Assembly (NCBI GenBank): GCA_019828595.1
Contig: JAHQRK010000032.1
Location: forward strand, 248,001 to 312,000
Reading direction: 5' to 3'
Length of the DNA: 64,000 nucleotides
Origin: Aphanomyces cochlioides
Taxonomy: Eukaryota > Oomycota > Saprolegniomycetes > Saprolegniales > Verrucalvaceae
Part shown: positions 34,078-45,744 of the stretch, piece after piece
How the letters are laid out: every line of letters starts with the position of its first letter
Position numbering within the stretch: position 1 is the stretch's first letter
Made by a program: the position numbers and the translations under genes
Notes under the pieces: generated by a model
Told to the model about the DNA's origin: nothing
Databases searched by the model: none
Seen by the model: only the letters and a program-made list of their open reading frames with translations

Positions 34078-36094
34078 TTATTGGTTAAAATTTATCAATA
34101 TTTGGTTGACCAAACGTTGGAGACATTGGTCTTTTGTCGAACGAGGAGCTTGGCGGAGACTCCTGATCATGGACAAGAGCCGAAGCTGGCTAACTCTGCG
34201 AGACCGCTTACTGGGTATACTGCCACACACCATCTCGAGGTACTTTCCAACCACCAAGAACGACTCACTCACACCTTCCTCCGTACAGAAATGGTCATTT
34301 TCAAAGCCACACACGCGACATACACGCTCGAATTCGCTCATCACGAACTTCCATTGAGACAGAAGCTTCCTTTGATGCTTGTTTGGCAAGTCACGCGGAG
34401 AAATGAAGCGGTAAGCTGGCTCGGCTCTTCTTGAATTCCCCAACCACCACAGACGCCACGCCGTGGCGCAATCGACAGGCGGGAAGGTAAATGTTTCGGG
34501 CAAGATTGAAAGCCGGCCGTTCCATGAATACACGCGTGTATTCACAGCACTGTTGTCATCATCGCAAACGGCTTCTTCTCGACATTGCACTGTGGGCTTA
34601 TGCTTCTCAAACATTGTTTCCAGTATAGATTCGAGCATTTGACGCGTTATATTTCCACCCATGACTCCTGAATCATTCAAAATGCATTCTACGTTGCGTG
34701 AGATTGTATTTGGTAGTCGTTCGATAGCTGAGAAATTTCGATCGATTGCCTCGTAGAGCGCAATGTGGGGAGGGATTCCAGTGGGTTTGAGAGTTTCACA
34801 TTTAATTGTTGAGAATGGCTTCAATTGAGACAATACACGCGTACTTGCGAACAATGGCGATGAGAATAGAGGATGCTCCTTGGGTAGCTGGGCAAGAAGA
34901 AAGTCTGAGTGAAACACAAGAGAAGCAAGCACAAGGGAGAGGACTCCAAACAAGCTGTCCTCTCTAGCCAAACATGGAAACACAATTTCAATTGCCCATT
35001 TGAGACTGGTCGGATCCAAATTGGAGAAATGGGGTGGCAATACGGCAAAGGAAGCGTTGTTTGTGGGTAGACCAGCCACGATGCGGCCAAGATATTGATC
35101 TCCAGCCCTCTCATAATGAATATACCTCTCCAGTACATGACCCATTGTCCATCCACATCGCAAGCAAACACTAGCCATGGAGGGGCCACAAGTACTTCCA
35201 GAGCAAGCGAATGTTGCGACCCCTTTACGAATAGAGTGTGTACCATAGTTCGAGTTGCTTGAGCCATGCTCTTGACCAATTAATCGAGATAAAATTTTTC
35301 CAAATCTATCGCGTTGGTTACCACCAGGAAACAGTTGAAGTGGCTCCAATTGACGATGACTTGCCAGATAGACACCAAACGCCAAGAATACACAAGTCGA
35401 GGGATTAAATGGATTGGCATACAGGTGCCTTGGGTCGCGTGATTTATCACCAGCCTGGTCAGTTTTACTCTTGCAAAACAAGATTCCAATAGCATCTTCT
35501 TCAAAAGACAAGTGATCAAACTGAATCGTTTGGGTGGACATTGAGCGACACATGAGATTCCAAGAGAGAGTCAAGAACAAGTGACCAAATCCACCATCCA
35601 AATTCATCAACGACGATCTGCAGAGAGATTCATAGAGAGATATACCTAGCGGACGCTTTCCTAAATCTTTAACAGTGCCTGATTGTTCAAGCTCGGCGTG
35701 AATTCGTCGCATTCCTGATTAGTTTAGCTAGATTCAACATAGTGAATGTCTTACCACGAAAAATATCAGTCATTTCAGTGTCGTATTCGACAGGCAGGGG
35801 GATTTTCTCTCGTTTGTACTGGTCCTTGATTGCCGAGCGATAATTTGAGATTGTGCCAGGCTTATTCGACGTATTTTGAAAAGTCCAAGCGATGAACTGA
35901 ATGAATTGTTCATGGGTGAATACCTCTAAATTGATGCTACCGTCGCTCTTAAGCATGTCACTTGACCCGTGGTTCAATATCCACTTCTTGATTTGGTTCA
36001 GGCCACTTTTGTAGCCTGATTTTGTTGATTTGGACACACGCATGCCTCGGATTTCGTCAAGCGTTGACACTTGGCGTGCGTTCCCTGTGCTCAT
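34078..36094 (-). CDS. Crypton tyrosine recombinase with C-terminal GCR1-like DNA-binding domain
   Basis: Minus strand, exons 36094-35755 and 35714-34078, one 40-nt intron; 658 residues, no internal stop. The N-terminal SAM-like core-binding domain (residues about 15-110: STKSGYKSGLNQIKKWIL) is followed by the catalytic domain: Arg I in SWNLMCRSMSTQTIQ, the HxxR box in GTHSIRKGVATFA, and GHVLERYIHYERAG carrying the second His and the likely nucleophilic Tyr. The last third has the W-x-L-W box (ATAWRLWWLGNSRRAEPAYR) of the GCR1_C-type domain typical of Cryptons. It would cut and rejoin DNA through a phosphotyrosine intermediate. The chosen start is the ATG at 36094; earlier ATGs give a less natural N-terminus. 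It appears intact and could be active. Confidence 0.83.
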
Positions 36095-36136
36095 GGTGGC
36101 TTTTTTGCTTTTGACCAATGACAGCGGAAATTCGAC

Positions 36137-36156
36137 TGCTTGACACGTGTCAAGCA
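36137..36156. promoter_or_regulatory. Perfect 20-bp palindrome upstream of the Crypton recombinase
   Basis: TGCTTGACACGTGTCAAGCA equals its own reverse complement. It lies 43 bp before the recombinase start and its left half repeats at 34053 at the other side of the gene. It may be a recombinase-binding site, an operator, or both. Confidence 0.55.
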
Positions 36157-36235
36157 TTCTATCGCTATAATACTGAAAAAAACTATATTTGGAATTTGTA
36201 TCGAATTTGGTTTGTTCTATTGATTTGAAAGGAAA

Positions 36236-36256
36236 TTGCTTGACTTGGTCAAGCAA
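36236..36256. promoter_or_regulatory. Second inverted pair of the same half-site
   Basis: TTGCTTGAC (36236-36244) and GTCAAGCAA (36248-36256) are perfect inverted copies separated by 3 bases. The half-site is the same as in the palindrome at 36137 and at 34052, so three related sites surround the recombinase gene. Confidence 0.5.
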
Positions 36257-36297
36257 TAAGCACAACAACCGGACATAGGCCAAGCAAAAACCGGATT

Positions 36298-37723
36298 ATG
36301 AGTTTCATTTTTGCAGCCGTCACCTCAGCAAGGTGGTCACTAACGACCATGTTGAATTGCCAGTGGTCTGACAGCGATGACAGTGACAATGGCGAGGATA
36401 TATGTATCATTTTGGCAACCTGTATGCCACCCAGCCATGAACCAAGCCGATCGAAAAAGCCAAACATAGAGCGAAATAGATTGATGTACGACAAGCTCTT
36501 GTTTGCCGACTACTTTGCGACCACACCCACGTACAATGCCGAGCATTTCCACCGACGTTTTAGAATGACACGAGGTTTGTTCGAGAGAATCGTCGACGAC
36601 TTATCGCAATTCGACTGCTTTTTTACACAAAGGTGTGATGCAACGGGTATGACAGACGATACTTTGGATATGAACTAAAAACAACGACCATTTAGGCTTG
36701 AGGGGCTTTTCATCACGACAAAAAATTGCAGCGTGTATAAGATACCTTGCGACTGAATGCTCGTTTGACGATTTAGATGACAGGCACGCCTATAGACTGA
36801 AATTTGATTCACAATATGGTGCTAAATATAGAATTGGAGAAACGACTATGCGAATAGCACTACATCGATTCTGTGACGACGTTCAGTTGATGTACAAGCA
36901 ACAATATCTTCGCAAACCCACAGCACAAGACATGGAAACCCTTTTGTACCGAAGTTCAGAGATTGGATGACCCGGACTTCTTGGCTCGCTAGATTGTACG
37001 CATTATGTATGGAAAAATTGTCCCAAGGCTTGGGCTGGGCAATTCAAAGGCAACAAGTCTGCTCCAACGGTAATTCTGGAAGCGGTGGCAGACACCCGTG
37101 GTCGTATATGGCATGCTAACTTTGGCATGCCTGGTTCAAACAACGATATCAATGTTCTAGATTCGTGAGACCATTTTATCAAGCCATTCGAGTTACCAAC
37201 ATAGTAATGCTCTATTGAGAGAGAATAGGCGACGTCCCGAACGTGTCATACAGCTTGAATGGGAATGAATACCGCATCCCATATTGTTGACGGGATCTAT
37301 CTGACTTATGCCTGTTTCGTGTCGACAGTGAAAGTACCACGAAATCAAAGAGAAGTCAACTTTAAAAAAGCTCAAGAAGCTCGACGAAAGGATGTAGAGC
37401 GAATGTTTGGAATGTTGCAAGCAAGATGGCATGTGCTGACACAAGGATGCCGACTATGGAATAAACACGCCATGCATAGTGTTGTCATCACGTGCTGCAT
37501 GCTACACAACATGATAATCGATGAAGAATTTATCAACGACATCGACGAGCTGATTGGAGGTGAATGGAAGCCCAAATATCCATTTACTATTTTGCCGAGA
37601 CCAATAACAACTGAGTGGAGTGGTAAAGTTGCTGCCTTGCAATCCCTGAATGATCCTGACGCCCACCATCGCTTGCGGCAAGACCTGGTCGAGTTAAAAT
37701 GGAGTCAACTAGGAAATACGTAA
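36298..37723 (+). pseudogene. PIF/Harbinger transposase (disrupted)
   Basis: Exon 1 36298-36646, intron of 49 nt, exon 2 from 36696. The N-terminal region has the family's helical start (NAEHFHRRFRMTRGLFERIV). The DDE catalytic domain shows the first Asp in LGSLDCTHYVWKNCP, the second in MPGSNNDINVLD and the Glu in RKDVERMFGMLQARW. The frame is broken by TGA at 36968-36970 just before the catalytic domain, by TGA after NNDINVLDS near 37166, and by a frameshift near 37300 (NGNEYRIPY in one frame, DGIYLTYACFVSTVK in the next). The protein cannot be made, but all parts are recognisable, so inactivation is fairly recent. It faces its partner gene at 37770-38669. Confidence 0.83.
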
Positions 37724-37769
37724 ACTATGATCGTCTATTATTGTTGCCTCAAATAGCTCAATTCTATTT

Positions 37770-38669
37770 TCAATTCTCGATGGGCCACTGCAGCAAGCAA
37801 GATTTGGAGCAACAGTAAATGTCGTCGGGGCACTGCACAATGTCGATTGCGCACAAATGGTGCAACTTGCTTGAACAATTGCTTGCGAAGCATTGGTGAA
37901 GAAAAACGCTTTGTTCGAAACCCGTACAACCGTCTACCGCGCACAAAATGTTGTCTGGAGGGCACAAAACGGGAAGCGTAGAGGGAACGGCAACATTTTG
38001 TGCAATGAGGCTTGATGGAGGGACAACATGGAAGTTAGCTGGGTGTGACGTGACTTGCGAATCGTCGCAAGTATTTTCTTCAGTATCACTTGCAATCGAG
38101 TAATCAACTAAAGTTTCCAATTCTCTCTCCGCCTTGATCTTGCTAATACGAGCACGAATTCAAAGAGCTCATCTGAATTGACAAGAGGTCGACTTGAGGG
38201 ACGATTCCCCATAATAGCTTCCACATGATAGTAGTAAGGGCAAATGTTGAGAATAGCACCGCGTATGTCGAAATCATCAGCAACCCCTTGTCCAGTGTTT
38301 GCAAGCCAATCCGTGGCTTTGCGATATTTTGACTCTATATCGGCGATCTTCTCTAAGATATTCTTTGCCTATTTATTCCGTTCACATGTAAACAACACTG
38401 CTAGCTCTTCAGCATTTTACCTTACGATGGAAAATGCCAGCGTTCTCCATCTCCACTACAATTTCGTTCGCCATTGCGCCCTTGGTTAGACCACAGTCGG
38501 GATCTCCACCATTGAATCTAACGTGGTTGTCCCCACGAGTGATCCAGGCAAGCAGGATGTCGATCGAGCACTGGCCACCGTTGATCCCATCAGTCGTCCA
38601 GAGGATGCGTGACTTCTTCTGTTCTTGACTTGGAGCAGCACTTGGACTCGCTCGCCGCTTTGGTGGCAT
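37770..38669 (-). pseudogene. Harbinger accessory Myb/trihelix-like DNA-binding protein (frameshift)
   Basis: Minus strand: exon 1 38669-38421, intron of 52 nt, exon 2 from 38368. The N-terminal part has the Myb/SANT-like helices (RILWTTDGINGGQCSIDILL, then RKAKNILEKIADIESKYRKA across the splice) known from the second protein of PIF/Harbinger elements, which helps the transposase bind DNA and enter the nucleus. A frameshift near 38165 separates this from the C-terminal stretch 38120-37770, which has a Cys/His-rich zinc-ribbon-like end (CAVDGC, CFASNC, HHLC, CCSKSC). Convergent orientation with the transposase is the usual arrangement of an autonomous element. The element's outer termini could not be placed. 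Confidence 0.68.
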
Positions 38670-39677
38670 GTGAATGGTCCGTCCAAACCGTCAACCTGAC
38701 GCCTTGTCGACCTGCCAACCTGGAAGAATTTTTTGACAGGTCGGATGAACCTGTCCAGGTTGCAATTCAACCAATCAGAGTCGATGCTGAACCTGCTGCA
38801 CGAACATGCCTGCCAATTTGACACCCACTATTGATGTTCGTTTGTAATTCATCTATTTTCGCCAACAACACTACGGTGCATATCCAAATCAAATATGCAA
38901 TAATTCTCGGAAAAAATTGTTTCGAACTATTTGGATCAAAACAAAAGACTTAAATTGAAGTTGATATTATTAGTAGTAGTGCGCTTGAAATTGTTCTGAT
39001 GGTATTCATTTGGCTCAATTTCCTACCTACGTTAGATGAATTTTTAAAGTTAATTCTCCCAGATTAACAAAGGAATTTTTTGATAATAATTATCCTTGGA
39101 TAGTTTAAAAATTATCCATGTAAATTTTCGTGTTTCTTTTTTCCTGAGTTTTCCAGATGTTCATTGGATAATTTTAAAAAAAACGAAAATTTATTTTTTC
39201 CTAAGTTTTCCAGAAGTTGTTGACGATGCATCAATTTCCTCGCGGAGGTAGACCAGGCCCTTGTTGTACTTGCTGTTATTCATATTTGCAGTTAATCATT
39301 CTTGAGTCGCAGGGAGACTGCGCCTAAAGCGGAAGCGGTCTACAATTGTCAATATAATTAAACAGCTATTTTGAAAGTATTGCAATACTTGTTCATTTTA
39401 GTCTATGAGATATTCCGCATTTTGAAATATTTTGCAATTCTTGCAAAGGTTGCAATACAATTACAAATATAATTGAAAGAATATTTTAATTGGATAGTCT
39501 CAATAAAATAGTCTAAAACTAATTTTGAACAAAGAGATATCTCAGTTAATTTGGAGCTTTCTTGCTGGTGAGAAGTTTGTCTCGATAATTGAAGGTTTTT
39601 TGTTCGAAAGTGTTCCAGTATGTTGCAATTCGTGGTGCCAAGAATGGTCCAGGCGCAGTCTTGGACTTGCTCGTGCC
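38670..39677. other. AT-rich intergenic region
   Basis: No gene recognised. The centre (38880-39520) is strongly AT-rich, with the repeated word TATTGCAATAC and relatives near 39380-39460. Similar words recur at 42920-42970, which hints at remnants of one small repeat family. Confidence 0.35.
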
Positions 39678-42014
39678 ATGGCAACGCTGACCACCAACTG
39701 CAAGAACAAAACGGCCTTGGCGTGCGTCGTCACTGGTACCACTGAAGTCGCTGCGCCAAATACAGACGACTCGTACTTTATGGTGCCGGAAGGCGTGGTC
39801 AATGTTGACTACTTTCCAGCCAAGCCGACGACCATGTATGCCACCGACCGAATCTATCGTGTTTTGATTGACCTTGTATCGCTCTAGCTATGCAGAGAGC
39901 AGCAACATTAGCATGATCAATCTCAACTTGACGGTCGATCACACCAACACGCCACTTAGAGTCACCGAGCTGTATTGATTGCAATCACAATGGACATTGA
40001 ACTAAGCGGTACACTCGTAGGCACTTCCGCGACCAAGCGCTTACTGGCGACATTCTGAACAAAATCCAATGGCCGACGTCGCTCTTAAACTTGTCAGTCT
40101 CTTCGCCGTCTTGCGGCCTCATTTCACTGTAGGGATCTGACGCGCAATAAAATCACACAACTCAACTCGAGCTGTACGCTGCCTCCATTCCTTCAATACT
40201 TGTACGTTGATCGCGACTCGACTGCGTTTGTTACCTCCTTCATAGGACTCTCTCAACGAACAAGCTGACGACATTTGACAACGTGAAGCTGCCGGACACA
40301 CTCCTTGAGATGTACGCCCGTCAACATCAAACTTGCCATCTCTTACCGTCCTTTAGCAATTTCGACTTTAATACGATCGATACGTTCAATGTGGACAGCG
40401 CAAGCTTTGATATCCTGTCGAATGCTAGCATCTACACCGACACGGTTATCCAAGTCAAGTCGTGCTCTGGAACAAAGAAGAAGGTGAAAGGCACGCCATT
40501 TTCAGCCGCCACTGGAAAATCTCAAGCGCCCGCTTTAACCCACACGATCTGTGTCGTAAGCACTCCTACCACGACTGCCTGTACATTGCTTTTCTATTCG
40601 CTCTGTTGACAAAAACGCATTAGATTCCCCAACTTCTGCCACGCCTTCGTCTGGTATCTCGCCTAGCGGGTCCCAAGCTGGTACAACATCAATCGCCCCA
40701 ACTAGCAATGGTAAAATATCCCCCCCATTGATCTCATGGGTGTATTTAGATGTCTCCCCGCATTCAAGTTCATCTTCGTCGTCCTCGTCATCGGGTTCCA
40801 GTTCGACTGGGTTGATTGTCGGCGTGATCTGCGGTGGAGTCGTCATCGTAGCTATTATTGCATTCTTTGTCGTCCGCAAGCGTCGTCGAAGTGACGACGA
40901 CAAGGTACGTTGTGAATGATGTCTTTCTCTCATAGAGTCATTTCTCCAGGGCGTCAACAACATGACAATCCTGGGCGAAACGCCATCGGACCATCCCTAC
41001 ATGCAGAAGTCGTCGCTTGAACCCCCCGCCACGTCCACGGATAGCATGTTTGCCTATTCGTATGATATCCGAGGCGATCCTGACTTGATCAACTTTCGCA
41101 TTCCCAAACGCGAGCTGCAAAATCTCAAAGTGTGTGGTGCTGGGGGCTTCGCCACAGTCTACCGCGGCACATTTGACGGCCAAGTCGTGGCAGTCAAGGA
41201 GCTCACCCCTGGTCCCCATGGCCGTGGTCTTCCTCCGAAACATATCCAAGCCTTCATGAACGAAATCAAACTCTTCTCAACGCTCAGCCACGGCAACATT
41301 GTTAAATTCGTCGGCGCGTCCTGGACGACTCTCAACGACCTTGCTCTTATTACAGAGTTCATGTCTGAAGGCGATCTTCGCGACTATCTCTTCCACGATT
41401 TCACGACCCAGAGCCTCAGCTGGCACCCTTCAAATGCCAAAGTCACCAAGCTTTCCCTCGCGGTGAACATTGCCGATGCCATCACGTACTTGCATTCGTT
41501 CAGTCCTCCCATTTTGCACCGAGATCTCAAATCTCGCAACGTTCTCCTCTCTGCCGACCTCATTGCCAAGCTCACGTACGACGTCCTCCATACATCTGGC
41601 TGCAGACTAAAATTTGTCTGTAGGGACTTTGGCATTTCGCGCGAACTGACTGAAGAAACGATGACAGCCGAGGCTGGAACGGCAGCATGGATCGCCCCCG
41701 AAGTGTTGACCAACAGTGGCCACTACGACCAAAGTGCCGACATTTACTCGTTCGGAGTCATCCTGTCCGAGTTGGACACTTGGCAGATCCCGTATTCTTC
41801 CAACTCTTCCTCGCAATCAGGCAGTTCTGGCATGTCGAGTGTTCAAATGACGATGCTGGTCGCGGCTGGAAAGCTCCGTCCAGCTTTCCGCCCCGACTGT
41901 CCTCCATCCCTCCATGAACTCGCACAGAAATGCCTCGAGATGGATCCAACCAAGCGTCCGAAAGCGTCCAAAGTTGCTTATGAGCTCCGTCGACTCCTCC
42001 GAGAAGGCTTCTAA
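39678..42014 (+). CDS. Membrane TKL-type protein kinase; 5' ectodomain part unresolved
   Basis: Firm exons 40624-40710, 40750-40904, 40950-41575 and 41624-42014; introns of 39, 45 and 48 nt. They encode a Ser/Thr-rich linker, one TM helix (GLIVGVICGGVVIVAIIAFF) followed by RKRRR, and a complete kinase domain: VCGAGGFATVYRG glycine loop, VAVKEL lysine, ILHRDLKSRNVLL catalytic loop, DFGISREL, GTAAWIAPEVL and the terminal Arg in DPTKRPKASK. Kinase type and layout match the oomycete TKL receptor-like kinases. Upstream, 39678-40560 has LRR-like pieces (LSTNKLTTFDNVKLPDTLLE) and a start at MATLTTNCKNKTA, but in several frames with stops I could not join. Either the ectodomain is decayed or it has more introns than I can see. 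The coordinates of the 5' part are therefore provisional. Confidence 0.72.
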
Positions 42015-43226
42015 TCTCTCAAGAACGATGAAAACGAAGCGTAGGGGCTGACCATCCTGTTCAGATGTTCCCTCTCTTGAAAGTACACAATATATGTCTG
42101 TCTCCTCATTTTCCTCACCATGGAATCCAAAGTCGACTTGGCTCTACCTAAGGAACGACGACGACAAGGGCAAAGGTTACGGTACATACACCAGTACTCT
42201 TTGATATCTTGGGGCGGCTGTTGAATACGGCGGAATCATCTTCCAGCGAGACGGGGATGGGATGGACTACACCCAGTCGACATCTGTGTGTTGTGTGCGT
42301 TTTTGCGGAAGGCACTGTTTGGGCGACATGAGTCGCTTCGCCCTCCATCGTGACCAGTAGGTTCTTCTCATGTACTGTACCTTGTTGCTGTACTTATGAT
42401 AATGGATTCCTTGTGTCAGGTGTTGGGTTATGTGCCAGGCCAAGAACGCCCAAGCCGTGCAATGCATCTCGTTCTTTCCAACGAATGCCTGTGCGTCGAC
42501 GTTGTCTTCTAGACGAGTCTGTTGGGAGGCGACTTGTCCTTCCTGTGTGTCCATGTCATGTCGTTGTGCTTTTTGGCTCTCTTGGTTGTTTGTCCACCTG
42601 TTCATGTTGACTCCACCACTGGCGCATTACTGCCGTCAACTTGTTATCAACCTGGTAAAGTCTGCGTTGAGTCCAATGTGCCACACAGCAGACACAACAA
42701 CTTTCCAAACTTTTTCAACGCCGACCGACGGGTGCCAACCTTGTATCACTGTGCTTGGTCGGTCGGTCGTTCTAAAGCTGCGTCATCGCCATGATGCTAT
42801 CAACTCTGGTCTTTGCCGTGTATACGGTTCCATGGTTGCGTGAAAAAAAGTGCGAGGGGCGACGAATGCGTGGCGCATGTAATGACATGCAATGTTGGGG
42901 CAATCTGCACCATTTTAAAATAGTATTGCAACTATTTTACAATATCTCGGGCATTGTATTGCATTGCAATAGTTTCCATGAATTACCGAGACTGGTGAGT
43001 TTTTGTCGACATTTAGTTGATGCTTGTCGTCCAATTAATGGAGACTCGACCAATCAAATGCGAGATAGTCGGTTTGACAAGCTTGAGATCTATTTCAGGT
43101 GGCATTCCAAACCTTCGACGGTCTCGACCGTTTCTACGGAGCACGCAGCACGTCCTCCTCCTGCTCTCGCTCGTGCCACTCCTCGCCGTGGCAGCACCCA
43201 GCAGCTCCATCAGTCTTTCTTTTCAC
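42015..43226. other. Intergenic region before the NADPH oxidase gene
   Basis: No gene recognised. The ATTGCAAT-type words near 42920-42970 echo those near 39380. A possible non-coding or upstream exon with donor GTGAGT at 42994 and acceptor at 43099 can be drawn but is not supported by coding content. Confidence 0.35.
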
Positions 43227-45410
43227 ATGGCATCGACAAGGTCTTCGAAATTGACCGACTGGCACAACTCGCTCCGACAACAGGGGCCCGCAAGCTATTC
43301 GTCGTCGTCGTACTACTTGGCGTCGACCAACGACGACGGCTCGAGCGGCCGCATGTTGGCCGACCACACGTCGTCCATTGAGCTCAAATTACTCGACGTC
43401 TGCATGGCCACGACGCGGGAAACCAACGCGGACAAACGCCTCCGAGCGGTTTTTGACCTCTTTGACGTCGACCAGACGGGTCGGCTCACCCCCGCAGGGC
43501 TCCAAGCCTTCCTCGCCAGCACCATGTCCAAGTACAACGTCACGCTCTGCGGTGTCGAGCTCCAGGAGATTGTCCAGCAAGCCTTTGAAGCCGCCAACCT
43601 CCGCGGCATCAACGGCAACCAAGATAAGGCGCTCACGTTCGCCGACTTTAAGCTCCTCTTCCAAGACACGCTCGATCCACGCAAGAGCGTCGTGAGCGCA
43701 CGCGGCCGGCCGTCCCAACCCGCAGTCATCCATCGCTCCAGAGTCGACAAGTTCTTCTCGGGCTTTGTGCGCTACCAGACGGAGCTCCAGTTCCTCGCGC
43801 TCTACACTCTCATCAACGTCGCGGCGTTTTGGCTCAAGTGGATCAGCTTTCCGTACGATGTCGTCGCGGGGTACATGGCCAAACTCGCCAAGTCGTGCGC
43901 GCAGCTCGTGCTCCTCAACTCCATGCTCGTGCTGCTTCCCATGTGTCGCTCAGTCGTCGGCACGCTGCGTGGTTTCCGCGTCCTCTGGTACATCTTTCCC
44001 TTCGACCACAACATTGTCTTCCACGAAATCGCCGCCGTCGTGATCCTCGTCGCGGGGACCGTCCACACCGCGGCGTGGATCGCGATTGTCGTCCAGGCCA
44101 AGCATGCGACGGAAGCCGAGTGGACGGCATCGATCCTCAACAAGGCCAAGACGCAGATCGTTCGCTATGGCGCGATCCTCGACTTGGTGGCGACGATTCC
44201 CATCTGGACGGGCGTCGCCATGCTCCTCTGCGCCAGCATTGCGATTCCGTTCACATTCCAGCGCGTCCGTCGGTGGAATTTCAACTACTTTTGGCTCACG
44301 CACATGCTCTTCATTCCATTCCTCATCTTCCTCTGCGTACGCTCTCTCTCCTTTGCTATCCTTGATAGCTCATCGTCGTGTAGATCCACGGCGCGGCCGC
44401 GTGGGTGGCGCCGCCTCAAGCTTGGTTCTGGGTCGTCGGGCCACTCGCTCTCTACTTTATCGAGCGCCGCTTCCGCGTCACGACGGTCTTCCGAAGCCAA
44501 ACCAAGCTCAAGAAAGTCCACGTCATGTCCTCCGCCATGGTCTTGTACATGAAGAAACCCCGCGGGTTCCGCAACTTCACTCCTGGCATGGTACGACCAA
44601 TTTCCGCCGCGGTGGCGCTAATTCCCCGCCGCTTTTCTCTAGTATTTGTTCCTCAAAGTGCCCGACCTCTCTGCGTATGAATGGCATCCGTTCACGATCT
44701 CGTCCGCCCCTGAAGACAGCATGCTCTCGCTGCATGTCCGCGTCGCGGGGGACTGGACGTCGGCTCTCCATGCGCGTCTCCAGAAGCCCGGCCCTCTCCC
44801 CGCGATTGCGATCGATGGCCCCGTGGGCGCCCCCTCGATTGAGTACTCCAACTACTCGACAGTCGTCTTGATTGGCGGCGGCATCGGCGTCACTCCCTTC
44901 GCGTCCATCCTCAAGCATTTGCTCCACGTGTGGGAAGAGCATCGCTGCCCCGACTGCGGCTCTGTCCAGCTCCCCGCGCGCATCAAACTGCGCAAAGTCC
45001 ACTTCTACTGGGTCACCAAGGAGCAGCACTACATGGTTTGGTTCCGCGACATGCTCAACCAACTGAGCGAGATCGACAGCGACGGCCGCCTCTCCATCCA
45101 AACGTATTTGACCAACCTCAGCAACGCCAACGCGTCGGCGCCGCTCCGGCTCATCCAGACATTCATGCAGAATCACCAAGAGCGCGACATCTTTACAGGC
45201 TTGCAGCACTCCAAGATGCACATGGGACGGCCCGACTGGGACGCCGAGTTGAGTCGCATCGCGCGCGCTGCGAATGGAGAGCAGGAAGAAATCGGCGTCT
45301 TCTTGTGCGGCCCGCCGGCGCTCGACAAAGATGTCAATGCGAAATGCAACCAGTACAACATCAAACATCCCGCGGGGGTCCACTACAGCTACCACTCCGA
45401 GAAGTTTTAG
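43227..45410 (+). CDS. EF-hand NADPH oxidase (NOX5/RBOH type) or related ferric reductase-like oxidase
   Basis: Exons 43227-44336, 44384-44590 and 44643-45410; introns of 47 and 52 nt; 694 residues. N-terminal EF-hand region (FDLFDVDQTGRLTPAGLQAF, with a second weaker hand after it), then the ferric-reductase-like membrane domain with the paired haem-ligand His (FDHNIVFHE and AGTVHTAAWI) and the later FWLTHMLFIPFLIFLCIHG. Then come the FAD-binding HPFT box (YEWHPFTISSAPED) and the NADPH-binding blocks IGGGIGVTPFASIL and FLCGPPALDKD. It should pass electrons from NADPH through FAD and two haems to oxygen across a membrane, making superoxide, with calcium control through the EF hands. An upstream ATG at 43020 would add a hydrophobic leader (VLLLLSLVPLLAVAA) and is the alternative start. 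Confidence 0.88.
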
Positions 45411-45744
45411 TCATATTGAAGTCGTCAAACGTGTCGTCCTCCTTGTCGCCGCTTGCGCTTCCCCCGCGGTTCCCCCTTGCGCCCCCCCTCGAGTCGTCAA
45501 CGATGGAAATCTTCCTCTGCCGCCTCTCGACGCTGAATTGGCGGTGAAAATCGCAAGTTGAAAGCACCTTGATGCGTCGTCGTAGCTGCCGTTCCCCTTG
45601 CTGGAGTCGATGAGGAATGCCTCCGTAGCCCCAAGACGCTGGCATGAAGTAGTTGGATGCAGGCGGAGACTTGCGGCGGGCGATGGCAGTTCCAGCGGGC
45701 GGTTTCACAAGCATCAAGTGTCCTTTCGGTTTCAACGCCACCAA

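Larger units (their letters stand above)
34053..36156 (-). mobile_element. Crypton (tyrosine-recombinase DNA transposon)
   Basis: The element is proposed from its single gene (34078-36094, minus) and from a 10-base direct repeat, TGCTTGACAC, at 34053-34062 and 36137-36146. Cryptons move by tyrosine recombinase and leave short direct repeats instead of inverted termini, which fits. The right copy is half of a perfect 20-base palindrome. The ends are inferred; an empty site would settle them. Confidence 0.6.

Noticed and set aside
36241..36256. Reading the inverted pair as Harbinger terminal repeats
   Set aside because: The half-site also flanks the Crypton gene at 34052 and has no TTA target, so it fits the Crypton better.
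43950..45395. Long minus-strand frames under the NADPH oxidase
   Set aside because: Shadows of the coding strand; the plus-strand protein has all family motifs.
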